From Verrucomicrobiota bacterium (GTDB lineage Bacteria; Verrucomicrobiota; Verrucomicrobiia; Chthoniobacterales; UBA10450), in NCBI GenBank assembly GCA_003218615.1, contig QHOD01000200.1, forward strand, positions 1 through 5,772: 5,772 nt of DNA, written 5' to 3'. Positions 1 to 5,772 of the stretch are shown piece by piece; position 1 is the stretch's first letter; each line of letters begins with the position of its first letter. The position numbers were made by a program, and so were the translations under genes. The notes under the pieces were generated by a model that saw only the letters and a list, made by a program, of their open reading frames with translations, was not told the DNA's origin and searched no databases.

Positions 1-753
1 CCCGGCCTGAAAAAATTGATGGTCGCGCCCTTCGATCTGCATAGCCGCCTCATCCGATTGATTGAACGCGAGCGGGACAACGCGCGGGCGGGCAAACCGG
101 CCCGCATCGTCGCGAAGTTGAACGCGCTTGTCGATCAGGAGGTCATCAAGAAGCTTTATGAAGCTTCCTGCGCGGATGTGACTATCGATCTGATCGTCCG
201 CGGTATCTGTTGTTTGCGCCCGAAAATTCCCGATCTCAGCGAAAACATTCGTGTCACCAGCATTGTAGGCCGCTTTCTCGAGCACAGCCGGATTTTTTAT
301 TTCGAGAATGCCGGACAGCCCAAGGTGTTTCTCTCAAGCGCCGATTGGATGCCGCGAAATTTCTTTCGGCGGATCGAACTGGCATTCCCTGTCGAGAGCC
401 CAGCGTTGCGCGACCGGATCATCAACGAAGTGCTCCCGAGCTTTTTGCACGATCGGGTCAAAGCCCGCGAGCTTCAGGAGGACGGAAGCTACCGTCGCCT
501 GAAACCAGAGGGCAAAGAACCGCGTGCTCAGGCGCAATGGCATTTCCGTGAGGTCTCCCGCGAGCGCACAAAAAAAATGACCGCCTCCAAGAAAAAATTT
601 CGAGCCGACAAATTAATTCCGATCAGCTTACCTGAGGAAAAATCTGCGGCCCCAAGCGCATCGAGGACCGACGGCGAGCCGCAGCCAGCCAATTCGGCTA
701 CAAAGAGCGAGGCGAAGGCAGCCACGAAACCTGCAACACTGAAAAAGTCGTGA
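1..753 (+). CDS. ppk: Polyphosphate kinase 1, C-terminal part (5' end outside window)
   Basis: PPK1 reversibly polymerises the ATP gamma-phosphate into inorganic polyphosphate. The frame is open from the first base, so the start lies upstream; 250 residues are visible. They match the second phospholipase-D-like catalytic domain of E. coli PPK1 as I recall it: LMVAPF at about 6-11, KLNALVD at 39-45, VRGICCLRP at 66-74, and RFLEHSRIFYF at 91-101. The His at about 95 corresponds to E. coli H592. SSADWMPRN follows at 112-120. The conserved part ends near residue 190 at RAQAQWHFREVSRERTKK, about where E. coli PPK ends. A further tail of roughly 59 residues, rich in Lys, Ala, Ser and Glu, has no fold I recognise. 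The catalytic His equivalent to E. coli H435 would lie upstream. The stop codon overlaps the next gene. Family assignment is near certain; the tail's role is unknown. Confidence 0.97.
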   Translation, partial: PGLKKLMVAPFDLHSRLIRLIERERDNARAGKPARIVAKLNALVDQEVIKKLYEASCADVTIDLIVRGICCLRPKIPDLSENIRVTSIVGRFLEHSRIFYFENAGQPKVFLSSADWMPRNFFRRIELAFPVESPALRDRIINEVLPSFLHDRVKARELQEDGSYRRLKPEGKEPRAQAQWHFREVSRERTKKMTASKKKFRADKLIPISLPEEKSAAPSASRTDGEPQPANSATKSEAKAATKPATLKKS

Positions 754-1442
754 TGAGGAGAAAAATCCTGGTCATCGACATCGGCGGCTCAAATGTGAAG
801 CTAATGGTTTCGCGCCGCGAAAAACGAAAATTCAAATCCGGACCGAAGTTGACGCCGCGCGAGATGATCGCCCAAATCAGACCATTGGTTTCCGATTGGA
901 AATTTGACGCGATCTCGATGGGATTTCCGTCACCTGTGCGCGAAGGGCGCATAATGAGCGAGCCAAAGCATCTTGGCAAAGGCTGGGTTGGATTTGATTT
1001 CAAGAAAGCGCTTGGCAAACCGGTTCGCATCATTAACGACGCATCCATGCAGGCGCTGGGCAGTTATCGTGGCCGCCGGATGCTTTTTCTGGGGCTTGGC
1101 ACCGGACTCGGATCAGCTCTTGTTTGGCGCAATTATGTCCTCCCGCTCGAATTGGGCGATCTCCCATATCGCAATGGCAGCGTCATTGAGGATTATCTCG
1201 GCAAACCAGGCCTAGCACGGCTCGGCGAGAAAACCTGGCAGCGCGACGTGTATTACGCGCTCGTTCAGCTGAAGAAATCGCTCATTGCCGATTACGTGGT
1301 TTTAGGCGGCGGCAACGCCAAAAAAATGGACGAACTCCCCGAAGGAGTCGAGCGCGGGAATAATCGCAACGCGTTTCTGGGTGGAACGCGCCTGTGGGAA
1401 ATCGAACCGCGTACGCGCCGACCAAAATGGCAGATTCTTTAA
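753..1442 (+). CDS. ROK-family sugar kinase, polyphosphate glucokinase-like
   Basis: This is probably a strictly polyphosphate-dependent or polyphosphate/ATP-dependent glucokinase making glucose 6-phosphate in the cytoplasm. From ATG 753 it has 229 residues. Visible motifs are the phosphate-binding DIGGSNVK at 9-16, FPSPVREG at 58-65, KGWVGFD at 76-82, the catalytic Asp in IINDAS (D96), the second nucleotide/phosphate loop GLGTGLGSA at 114-122, and VVLGGGNAKK at 182-191. Order and spacing follow the M. tuberculosis PPGK as remembered, and the ROK zinc motif CxCGxxGC is absent, as in PPGKs. The usual E-x-G-H sugar-binding motif reads ELGD (133-136), so His is replaced by Asp. The ATG shares its A with the ppk TGA stop (751-753), and a GTG at 750 is the alternative start. 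No clear Shine-Dalgarno sequence precedes it, which suggests translational coupling to ppk. Its position after ppk supports polyphosphate as donor, but phosphoryl donor and sugar are inferred. Confidence 0.85.
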   Translation: MRRKILVIDIGGSNVKLMVSRREKRKFKSGPKLTPREMIAQIRPLVSDWKFDAISMGFPSPVREGRIMSEPKHLGKGWVGFDFKKALGKPVRIINDASMQALGSYRGRRMLFLGLGTGLGSALVWRNYVLPLELGDLPYRNGSVIEDYLGKPGLARLGEKTWQRDVYYALVQLKKSLIADYVVLGGGNAKKMDELPEGVERGNNRNAFLGGTRLWEIEPRTRRPKWQIL

Positions 1443-1455
1443 GTTGAGTAGGATT

Positions 1456-1509
1456 ATGATTATGAATAAGAGTGCAAATAAGAATCCGACTCTTCCTATT
1501 GATATTCAT
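1456..1509. repeat. Imperfect AT-rich inverted repeat between kinase and sixA
   Basis: Arm 1456-1473 (ATGATTATGAATAAGAGT) can pair with arm 1489-1509, whose reverse complement is ATGAATATCAATAGG followed by AAGAGT. The pairing has two mismatches and a three-base offset, and the loop is about 15 nt. A shorter perfect alternative is GAATAAGA at 1464-1471 with TCTTATTC at 1512-1519. AATAAGA also recurs directly at 1477-1483. The spacer is far more AT-rich than its surroundings. No T-tract follows, so a classical terminator is unlikely. It may be a dispersed intergenic repeat or a leader of sixA. Confidence 0.5.
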
Positions 1510-1536
1510 CTTCTTATTCGTTAGGACAAGATCGAC

Positions 1537-2007
1537 ATGGAACTTTATTTTCTCAGACACGGCGAGGCCGATTGGCCGGAGTGGAAGAAATCAGACGACG
1601 AACGTCCCCTGACCAAACGCGGTAAAAGAGAAATGCGCGACGTCGCGAAATTTCTCGATCGTCTGAAGGTGCGACCCAATTTGATCGTGACCAGTCCTCT
1701 GCCGCGCGCAGCGCAGACTGCTGAAATTGCCGCCGATTATCTGAAGGCGAAATTGCGCAAGGATGAATTGCTCGCGCCGGGATTCGGCTCGAGCAAGTTG
1801 CGAACGGTATTGAAGCGGCACAGAGCGAGAGTTCTAATGCTGGTCGGCCATGAACCGGATTTCACCCAAGTGATTTCAGAATTGACCGGGGCCTCACTCA
1901 AGCTTTCCAAGGCCGGCGTCGCCTTGGTCGATCTCGATCCTGAATCCGAAGAAGGAAAACTTCTCTGGCTCTTCCCGCCGAAGTTTGCTCGAAAAGCAGC
2001 AAAGTAG
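1537..2007 (+). CDS. sixA: Phosphohistidine phosphatase, SixA type (histidine phosphatase superfamily)
   Basis: SixA-type enzymes remove phosphate from histidine in phosphorelay or phosphotransfer proteins in the cytoplasm. The 156 residues are close to the roughly 160 of E. coli SixA. The N-terminal LRHGEAD at 6-12 carries the phosphate-accepting His8 between Arg7 and Gly9. RPLTKRGK at 23-30 and TSPLPRAAQTAE at 52-63 (second pocket Arg57) follow, then the second catalytic His in LVGHEPDF (H105). The whole protein is one catalytic domain with no signal peptide or membrane segment. ATG 1537 is preceded by AGGA at 1523-1526, ten bases upstream, a modest ribosome binding site. It lies 94 bp after the kinase gene on the same strand and may be read through from ppk or have its own promoter in the AT-rich spacer. 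The superfamily is certain; the phosphohistidine substrate is inferred, and a small-metabolite phosphatase is possible. Confidence 0.9.
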   Translation: MELYFLRHGEADWPEWKKSDDERPLTKRGKREMRDVAKFLDRLKVRPNLIVTSPLPRAAQTAEIAADYLKAKLRKDELLAPGFGSSKLRTVLKRHRARVLMLVGHEPDFTQVISELTGASLKLSKAGVALVDLDPESEEGKLLWLFPPKFARKAAK

Positions 2008-2054
2008 AGCGGCGCCAACACCGCCAGCTTAAGGTGCCTGCTCGGTGGTTCGAG

Positions 2055-2471
2055 TCACCGCTGCGCGAGCAGATAAATTGCGCTCAGCGCCAGCAGAAAA
2101 TAGGGTACCAAGACTGCTGCGCCCCCGTAATCTTTTGCCAGCCGTTGCCCAAAGAACAATGCGATGATCGAGACAGCGGAAATCACCGCGCCGTAGAAGG
2201 CGACCGTCGAATCGCGCGTAAAAAATATCACGGCACATCCAATCGCGCTCAGAGCCCCGGCGGCAATCTCGAGAATGGTGATCGCAATCACCATCGCGGG
2301 CACAACCCCCGCCAGCGGACTCTTAGCGAAATGTCCTTTCAACCATTCCAGGTTACCGCGGCGATCCACCACTTTATCAATGCCCGACTGCAGGAAAAGA
2401 ATGGCGAGAAACGCGGAGGCGAGAATCTGCAAAAGATAAATTGCTCCGGCGAACGTGGACAAGGTCGGCAT
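2055..2471 (-). CDS. DoxX-like four-helix membrane protein
   Basis: This is a 138-residue inner-membrane protein of the DoxX/TQO small subunit-like group; the biochemical role of most members is unknown. Four hydrophobic segments are visible at about 8-29, 54-84, 91-108 and 116-135. The FLQSGIDKVVD stretch at the end of the first helix (26-36), the ITILEIAAG of the second (64-72) and FGQRLAKDYGG (107-117) between the third and fourth are typical of this family as remembered. ATG 2471 is the only reasonable start, because an in-frame TAG lies five codons upstream and no ATG, GTG or TTG falls between. No good Shine-Dalgarno sequence is visible. The gene converges on sixA, with 47 bp between stop codons. 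The strong terminator on its upstream side separates it from the protease gene, so it is probably transcribed alone. Confidence 0.85.
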   Translation of the reverse strand: MPTLSTFAGAIYLLQILASAFLAILFLQSGIDKVVDRRGNLEWLKGHFAKSPLAGVVPAMVIAITILEIAAGALSAIGCAVIFFTRDSTVAFYGAVISAVSIIALFFGQRLAKDYGGAAVLVPYFLLALSAIYLLAQR

Positions 2472-2554
2472 GACAAGCAGCTTCTAGCCGGAACGCTTCA
2501 TAATGTCGATCTAGTTTGCATGGGGAAAGGTACGGACGGCGCCCTGCACCCACC

Positions 2555-2575
2555 GGACGCCGCAGCGCGGCGTCC
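2555..2575. repeat. Perfect GC-rich hairpin, REP-like palindrome
   Basis: GGACGCCGC (2555-2563) and GCGGCGTCC (2567-2575) form a perfect 9-bp stem around the 3-nt loop AGC. It sits in a gene-free stretch about 85 bp upstream of the DoxX-like start. A related GGACGGCGCC occurs at 2534-2543. No T-tract follows on either strand, so it is not a standard terminator. Position, GC content and perfect symmetry suggest a dispersed REP-type intergenic element. Copy number cannot be judged from one window. Confidence 0.55.
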
Positions 2576-2585
2576 CGGCCAATCT

Positions 2586-2621
2586 AAAAAAACAGGGACG
2601 CGGTTTTATCCGCGTCCCTGT
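2586..2621 (-). terminator. Strong intrinsic terminator of the S53 protease gene
   Basis: ACAGGGACGCGG (2592-2603) pairs perfectly over 12 bp with CCGCGTCCCTGT (2610-2621), with a 6-nt loop. Read on the - strand, the stem is followed by a run of T (complement of the A run 2586-2592), giving a textbook Rho-independent terminator. It lies 81 bp beyond the protease stop and upstream of the DoxX-like gene. On the + strand no T run follows, so it acts in one direction. Confidence 0.92.
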
Positions 2622-2702
2622 CGCAGCACTATTTTGCGATTATTTAATCAGCGTCAAAGAGGAATGCTATTTGCCAAATGTGCTCAAGAATGAGCTGCCC
2701 GA

Positions 2703-4652
2703 TTAAGGTATGCCGGCGGGCACGCCCAGCCCCGTCACGTTATCCCAGCCCGTCCCCGTGTGCTGGGTGGGTGATCCGGAATAATCATTGAATGTTCGAA
2801 GTCGATCCGCGGTGCCACTGCACGCGTCAACGCCATTGTTGAAGTTCCGGCGCGCGACCGCGGTATTGGTGGACGTAATGTCAGTAAACTTGCTCGGGTT
2901 AGCATAGAAGAATGGATTGGCAAAGCCATGCGCAAAGCCGGCTTTCTGGTCCGACAGCGCCATGATCCCAGCAATGATTGGGCACGATAGACTGGTCCCG
3001 CCAATGCGGTACTCGTCATAGGACACGCCACCCGGCCCGTTGCACGTTGGGGGAAAAGTCTGCGTCTGACCGACGAGATAGCCGGCGTTCGGGTCGGCGA
3101 GCGCCGCAATATCCGGTACCCCCCGGCCGGTAAAGCCAGTGAGGTTCCCCCCGTATGTCGTTTGATAGGACGGCTTCGCAAAGATTTTGCTCTCGCCACC
3201 GCCTGCGCCGTAGAGCCAAAATTGGAGGGTGCAAACCAGCGTTGTCTTGTCGCACGCATAACTGCTCGTGCCCCAGCCAGTCTCGACAACACGTGTGTTT
3301 CCTGAGCTTACGCCGAGAGCCGTGCCGCCAACCGCTGTCACCCATGGGCTGGAGGCAGGCCAGTCCGTTGACGCAAAGCCCAAGTTTATCGTTTCATCGC
3401 CGCTGTCGCCGGAAGAGAAATAGATTCCGATCCCTTCGATCGCTGCCTGGATGAAGGTGTCATTCAGAGGCTTGATATACCCCGGTGGCAAATTTTCCCC
3501 GAGAAAGCCGTAGGAGTTCGAGACGATCTGCGCGAGGTGGTTGTCCACCACGTGATTCATCGCCGCGTCCAGGTCCTGGTAATTGTTTGGCGCGCCGACA
3601 TAGACGACGTGGGCATTGGGCGCCATCCCATGGACAGATTCCACGTCCAGGGTCTCCTCACCGTACCAACCGGTCGGGCCCTGCGCGGGATTGTCCTTTA
3701 CGTTGTACGTGCCGGGCGCCACGACTTGGGTGAAGGTGCCGCCACCGGCCGTCCCGAACTGCGGAATCCCGCGGTTGGTTGACCATTGGTTCGCATCCTG
3801 GAGGATGGTCGGCGATGCGTAGGCATCAATGATCGCAACGGTCTGTCCCGTGCCGGTATAACCTGAAATGCTGTAGGCACCCTTGACCTGCGTGGGGGTA
3901 TGCCCTTTGACGGACCACGGTACAGACGGAAGAGGAACATCTGTAAAGCCAGTCGGGAAAGCATATCCCGGCGGTGCCGGAGGAGGCGTGTACGGCGGCA
4001 CGGGGATCCCCGTGAGAAGCTCCGCCCAGAAGGCCGAGAGCGGAGGCGAGTTCCTGAAACCGGCGGACGGCGGCGCCTTGCCATCCACAACATGATTCGG
4101 ATGAATGAACTCGTAGCTTTGATCGAGTCCGACAACCGCATTAACCACGCCAGCCAGCGAACTGGGGATAGATACATCCGCAGCCGGTGAGCGGAGCGTC
4201 AGTCCTTTAACCTTATACATGCCAAAGCTGGTACCGAACGCCGCTTTTGCCTGCGCGACAGTTCCCTGCGCCGACACGTAATGATTGTTTGCAGGCGTGT
4301 AGACCAGGCTAAACCCCTGGCTTGTCAGCCAACTCTGGACTTGCGCCACTTGATTAGCAGTTGGCGCGAACTGTTGCCGGAATTGCGCGGGTGTCAGGTA
4401 ATGCCGATATGACGAGCTGCGCGGATTGGACACAGAGCGCGCCAGCGCTTCGGCGCCAGACTGGTTTGTCCAGCCCAGATAAACGCGGAATCCCAGTTTG
4501 GTAGTTGCGTCGGCCGCTTTGACATAGTTGGACGAACTGGCCCAACTCGGTTTGCTTCCTTTAAGCGCACTCTTGCTCGATGACGAGGTGAGAGCGAAGA
4601 TGCTCAGCGCAACGGAGAAAAATATTAAGGATACCGCGAGGATTTTTTTCAT
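2703..4652 (-). CDS. Secreted S53 (sedolisin/kumamolisin-type) serine-carboxyl peptidase with pro-domain
   Basis: This is an exported endopeptidase of the sedolisin family, usually active at acidic pH and self-activated by pro-domain removal. The 649 residues start with a signal peptide (MKK plus a hydrophobic core to about 21). A pro-kumamolisin activation domain spans about 40-185 (HYLTPAQFRQQFAPT at 84-98). A proline-rich linker (about 213-246) and the catalytic domain from about 255 follow. Catalytic residues are E332 and D336 in GEETLDVES, oxyanion Asp D416 in SSGDSG, and Ser S554 in GGTSLSCP. The C-terminal calcium site is D591-I592 with G633, G635 and D637 in TGTGWDNVTG. About 40 residues separate the two calcium-site halves, longer than in kumamolisin. 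C467 and C474 may form a disulfide. ATG 4652 fits the signal peptide, though no Shine-Dalgarno sequence is visible. It ends at TAA 2703-2705, but the next eleven codons in frame resemble a natural C-terminus. The class is certain; specificity is unknown. Confidence 0.96.
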   Translation of the reverse strand: MKKILAVSLIFFSVALSIFALTSSSSKSALKGSKPSWASSSNYVKAADATTKLGFRVYLGWTNQSGAEALARSVSNPRSSSYRHYLTPAQFRQQFAPTANQVAQVQSWLTSQGFSLVYTPANNHYVSAQGTVAQAKAAFGTSFGMYKVKGLTLRSPAADVSIPSSLAGVVNAVVGLDQSYEFIHPNHVVDGKAPPSAGFRNSPPLSAFWAELLTGIPVPPYTPPPAPPGYAFPTGFTDVPLPSVPWSVKGHTPTQVKGAYSISGYTGTGQTVAIIDAYASPTILQDANQWSTNRGIPQFGTAGGGTFTQVVAPGTYNVKDNPAQGPTGWYGEETLDVESVHGMAPNAHVVYVGAPNNYQDLDAAMNHVVDNHLAQIVSNSYGFLGENLPPGYIKPLNDTFIQAAIEGIGIYFSSGDSGDETINLGFASTDWPASSPWVTAVGGTALGVSSGNTRVVETGWGTSSYACDKTTLVCTLQFWLYGAGGGESKIFAKPSYQTTYGGNLTGFTGRGVPDIAALADPNAGYLVGQTQTFPPTCNGPGGVSYDEYRIGGTSLSCPIIAGIMALSDQKAGFAHGFANPFFYANPSKFTDITSTNTAVARRNFNNGVDACSGTADRLRTFNDYSGSPTQHTGTGWDNVTGLGVPAGIP

Positions 4653-4926
4653 AGGTTTTGGTTTAGTGGAAGTCGGCGAGCCTCGGTGGAGACGACTCCC
4701 TTGTCAACACCCATTTCCTATAAAAATTGGCCTATTTTGCACGAACGACGAAATTCAAAGATCGCGGCTACACGGGTGACAATCACTTTTGTGGTGAGAT
4801 CGTTCGGCTTTCCTCTGATAAAGAAATTTTTCGCGTATCAATGTTATTTCGGCACGAAAATCGCCGATCCGTACCGGCCGCTGGAAGATGCGGATTCACG
4901 ACCGCGCCTGCTGCACACGAAATTCG
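4653..4926. other. 274-bp intergenic spacer upstream of the protease gene
   Basis: No supported gene lies here; open frames on the + strand are mostly extensions of frames antisense to the symporter gene. It must hold the protease promoter if that gene is transcribed on its own. A perfect TTGACA occurs on the - strand (4707-4702), but no matching -10 box lies 16-18 bp further. An AT-rich patch at 4717-4730 contains TATAGG on the - strand without a good -35. No terminator hairpin with a T-tract was found after the symporter stop. Confidence 0.6.
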
Positions 4927-5772
4927 TCAGTCGCCTCGGGCGACCGCGTCGGCGAAGGCAAGATCGCCGGATTTCAAATCGAGTTCGACTTCTTGCGGTG
5001 TGCCGAAAACGCGCGCGCGCTTGTCGTCGAATTCTCCTTCCCATCGCGCGACTACAATCGTGGCCAGGCAGTTCCCTATGAGATTTACGCAGGTGCGTCC
5101 CATGTCCATCAATTCATCGACGCCAAAGATGACCGCCACACCAATCGGCCCAAGGCCTGCCGGCAAGAAACTGTTTAAGGTCCCCAGCAGAACCACCAGC
5201 GACGCGCGGGGCACAGCGGCTACGCCTTTGGAAGTGATCATCAATGCAACCATCATCATGATTTGTCGCTCCCAGCCCATGTGCTGACCGGTGGTAGCTT
5301 CGGCCGCTTGCGCCACGAACACCGAAGCCATCGCTAAATAAAGAGTCGAGCCGTCGAGGTTAAACGAATACCCGGTTGGCATAACGAACCCGACAATATG
5401 CTTCGGCACGCCGATGCGTTCCATCGATTCCATCGCTTTCGGCAACGCCGATTCGCTGCTCGTGGTCGCGAAAGCGAGCGCGGCCGGCTCGCGCACCGCC
5501 CGCACAAATTGCCAGAGCGGCACCCGCGCAATGAAAATCACAAGCCCGAAAATCAGCACGATAAAAATGATGAGCGCCAGGTAAAGGGAGAGCACCAGAT
5601 TGCCGAGATTAACGAGCACCCCGAGGCCTTGTGTGCCGATCGTGTGCGCCATCGCCGCGCCGACACCAAAGGGCGCGAACATCATCACGTAGTTGGTAAA
5701 CTTGAACATGATCTGGGAGAGGCTTTCCATCGCGCGAATGATTGGCTGTCCTTTCTCGCCAACCGCAGAGAC
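4927..5772 (-). CDS. Dicarboxylate/amino acid:cation symporter (DAACS), probably acidic amino acid type; N-terminus outside window
   Basis: This secondary transporter imports acidic amino acids or C4-dicarboxylates with protons or sodium across the inner membrane. 281 residues are visible; the frame stays open to the window edge (VSAVGEKGQPIIRA precedes the first internal ATG at 5730). Family landmarks in the visible part are the serine-rich hairpin HP1 TTSSESALP at 103-111, TM7 NLDGSTLY at 138-145, hairpin HP2 SKGVAAVPRAS at 181-191, and TM8 with D219, D223, R226, T227 and N230 in DELMDMGRTCVN. D223 and R226 match GltPh D394 and R397, which bind the amino group and side-chain carboxylate of aspartate; E. 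coli DctA has Ser at the first position as I recall. The GltPh D405 position is Asn (N234), as in proton-coupled members. A soluble tail ending AVARGD follows. These residues favour an acidic amino acid:proton symporter (GltP-like), by inference. About the first third of the protein is missing. Confidence 0.93.
   Translation of the reverse strand, partial: VSAVGEKGQPIIRAMESLSQIMFKFTNYVMMFAPFGVGAAMAHTIGTQGLGVLVNLGNLVLSLYLALIIFIVLIFGLVIFIARVPLWQFVRAVREPAALAFATTSSESALPKAMESMERIGVPKHIVGFVMPTGYSFNLDGSTLYLAMASVFVAQAAEATTGQHMGWERQIMMMVALMITSKGVAAVPRASLVVLLGTLNSFLPAGLGPIGVAVIFGVDELMDMGRTCVNLIGNCLATIVVARWEGEFDDKRARVFGTPQEVELDLKSGDLAFADAVARGD

Noticed and set aside
698..1048. Open frame on the - strand across the ppk/kinase junction
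   Set aside because: It is antisense to two genes with well-placed motifs and shows no recognisable domain.
2019..2047. CACCG/CGGTG inverted repeat between the convergent sixA and DoxX-like genes as a bidirectional terminator
   Set aside because: The stem is only 5 bp, extended by AGC/GCT across a CC bulge, with no T-tract on either side.
2034..2693. 219-codon open frame on the + strand across the DoxX-like gene and terminator
   Set aside because: It is antisense to a convincing four-helix membrane protein, runs through a terminator hairpin and has a Gln/Arg/Asn-rich composition without motifs.
3698..4177. 159-codon - strand open frame inside the protease gene in another frame
   Set aside because: Arg/Ser/Pro-rich composition typical of an out-of-frame reading of a GC-rich gene; the S53 frame is intact throughout.
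4679..4707. A perfect TTGACA on the - strand (4707-4702) as -35 box of the protease gene
   Set aside because: At 16-18 bp spacing the -10 position reads GAGGCT or similar, which is not promoter-like, so one box alone is not enough.
4748..4926. 9-bp direct repeat ACGAAATTC at 4748-4756 and 4918-4926 as possible target-site duplication around an insertion
   Set aside because: No transposase, terminal inverted repeats or composition change lies between the copies; a 9-bp match in this length is weak evidence.
4727..5287. Long open frame on the + strand
   Set aside because: Mostly antisense to the symporter, which shows clear family motifs; the predicted product is Arg/Ser/Thr/Pro-rich with no domain and is a shadow frame.

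Overview
The window looks like chromosomal DNA from a moderately GC-rich, free-living bacterium. The protein flavour suggests a soil Verrucomicrobiota-type organism: a polyphosphate kinase with a lysine-rich tail, a large secreted sedolisin, a DoxX-like protein, and weak Shine-Dalgarno signals before most starts. That placement is inferred from overall similarity only, because no marker gene is present.

Left part (1-2007, + strand) is a polyphosphate-centred cluster. It holds the C-terminal part of polyphosphate kinase (ppk), cut by the window edge. A ROK-family kinase resembling polyphosphate glucokinase follows, overlapping the ppk stop codon. After a 94-bp AT-rich spacer with an imperfect inverted repeat comes a SixA-type phosphohistidine phosphatase. 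The first two genes plausibly make polyphosphate and spend it on phosphorylating a sugar. The link of sixA to them rests on position only.

Middle part (2008-2702) holds a convergent DoxX-like four-helix membrane protein on the - strand. Beyond it lies a 231-bp gene-free stretch with a perfect GC-rich 9-bp hairpin (REP-like) and a strong intrinsic terminator that serves the protease gene to its right.

Right part (2703-5772, - strand) holds a complete secreted S53 (sedolisin/kumamolisin-type) proprotease, then a 274-bp spacer, then the C-terminal two thirds of a dicarboxylate/amino acid:cation symporter whose binding-site residues favour acidic amino acids. Extracellular protein breakdown and acidic amino acid uptake would fit together as scavenging, but the spacer argues for separate transcription.

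No mobile element, CRISPR array, tRNA or rRNA was seen, and no gene-free stretch exceeds 300 bases. The most unusual details are an A8 run exactly at the domain/tail boundary of ppk with a stop codon waiting in the +1 frame, and an in-frame TAA in the protease followed by what reads like the rest of its C-terminus. I found no convincing novel multi-gene system.
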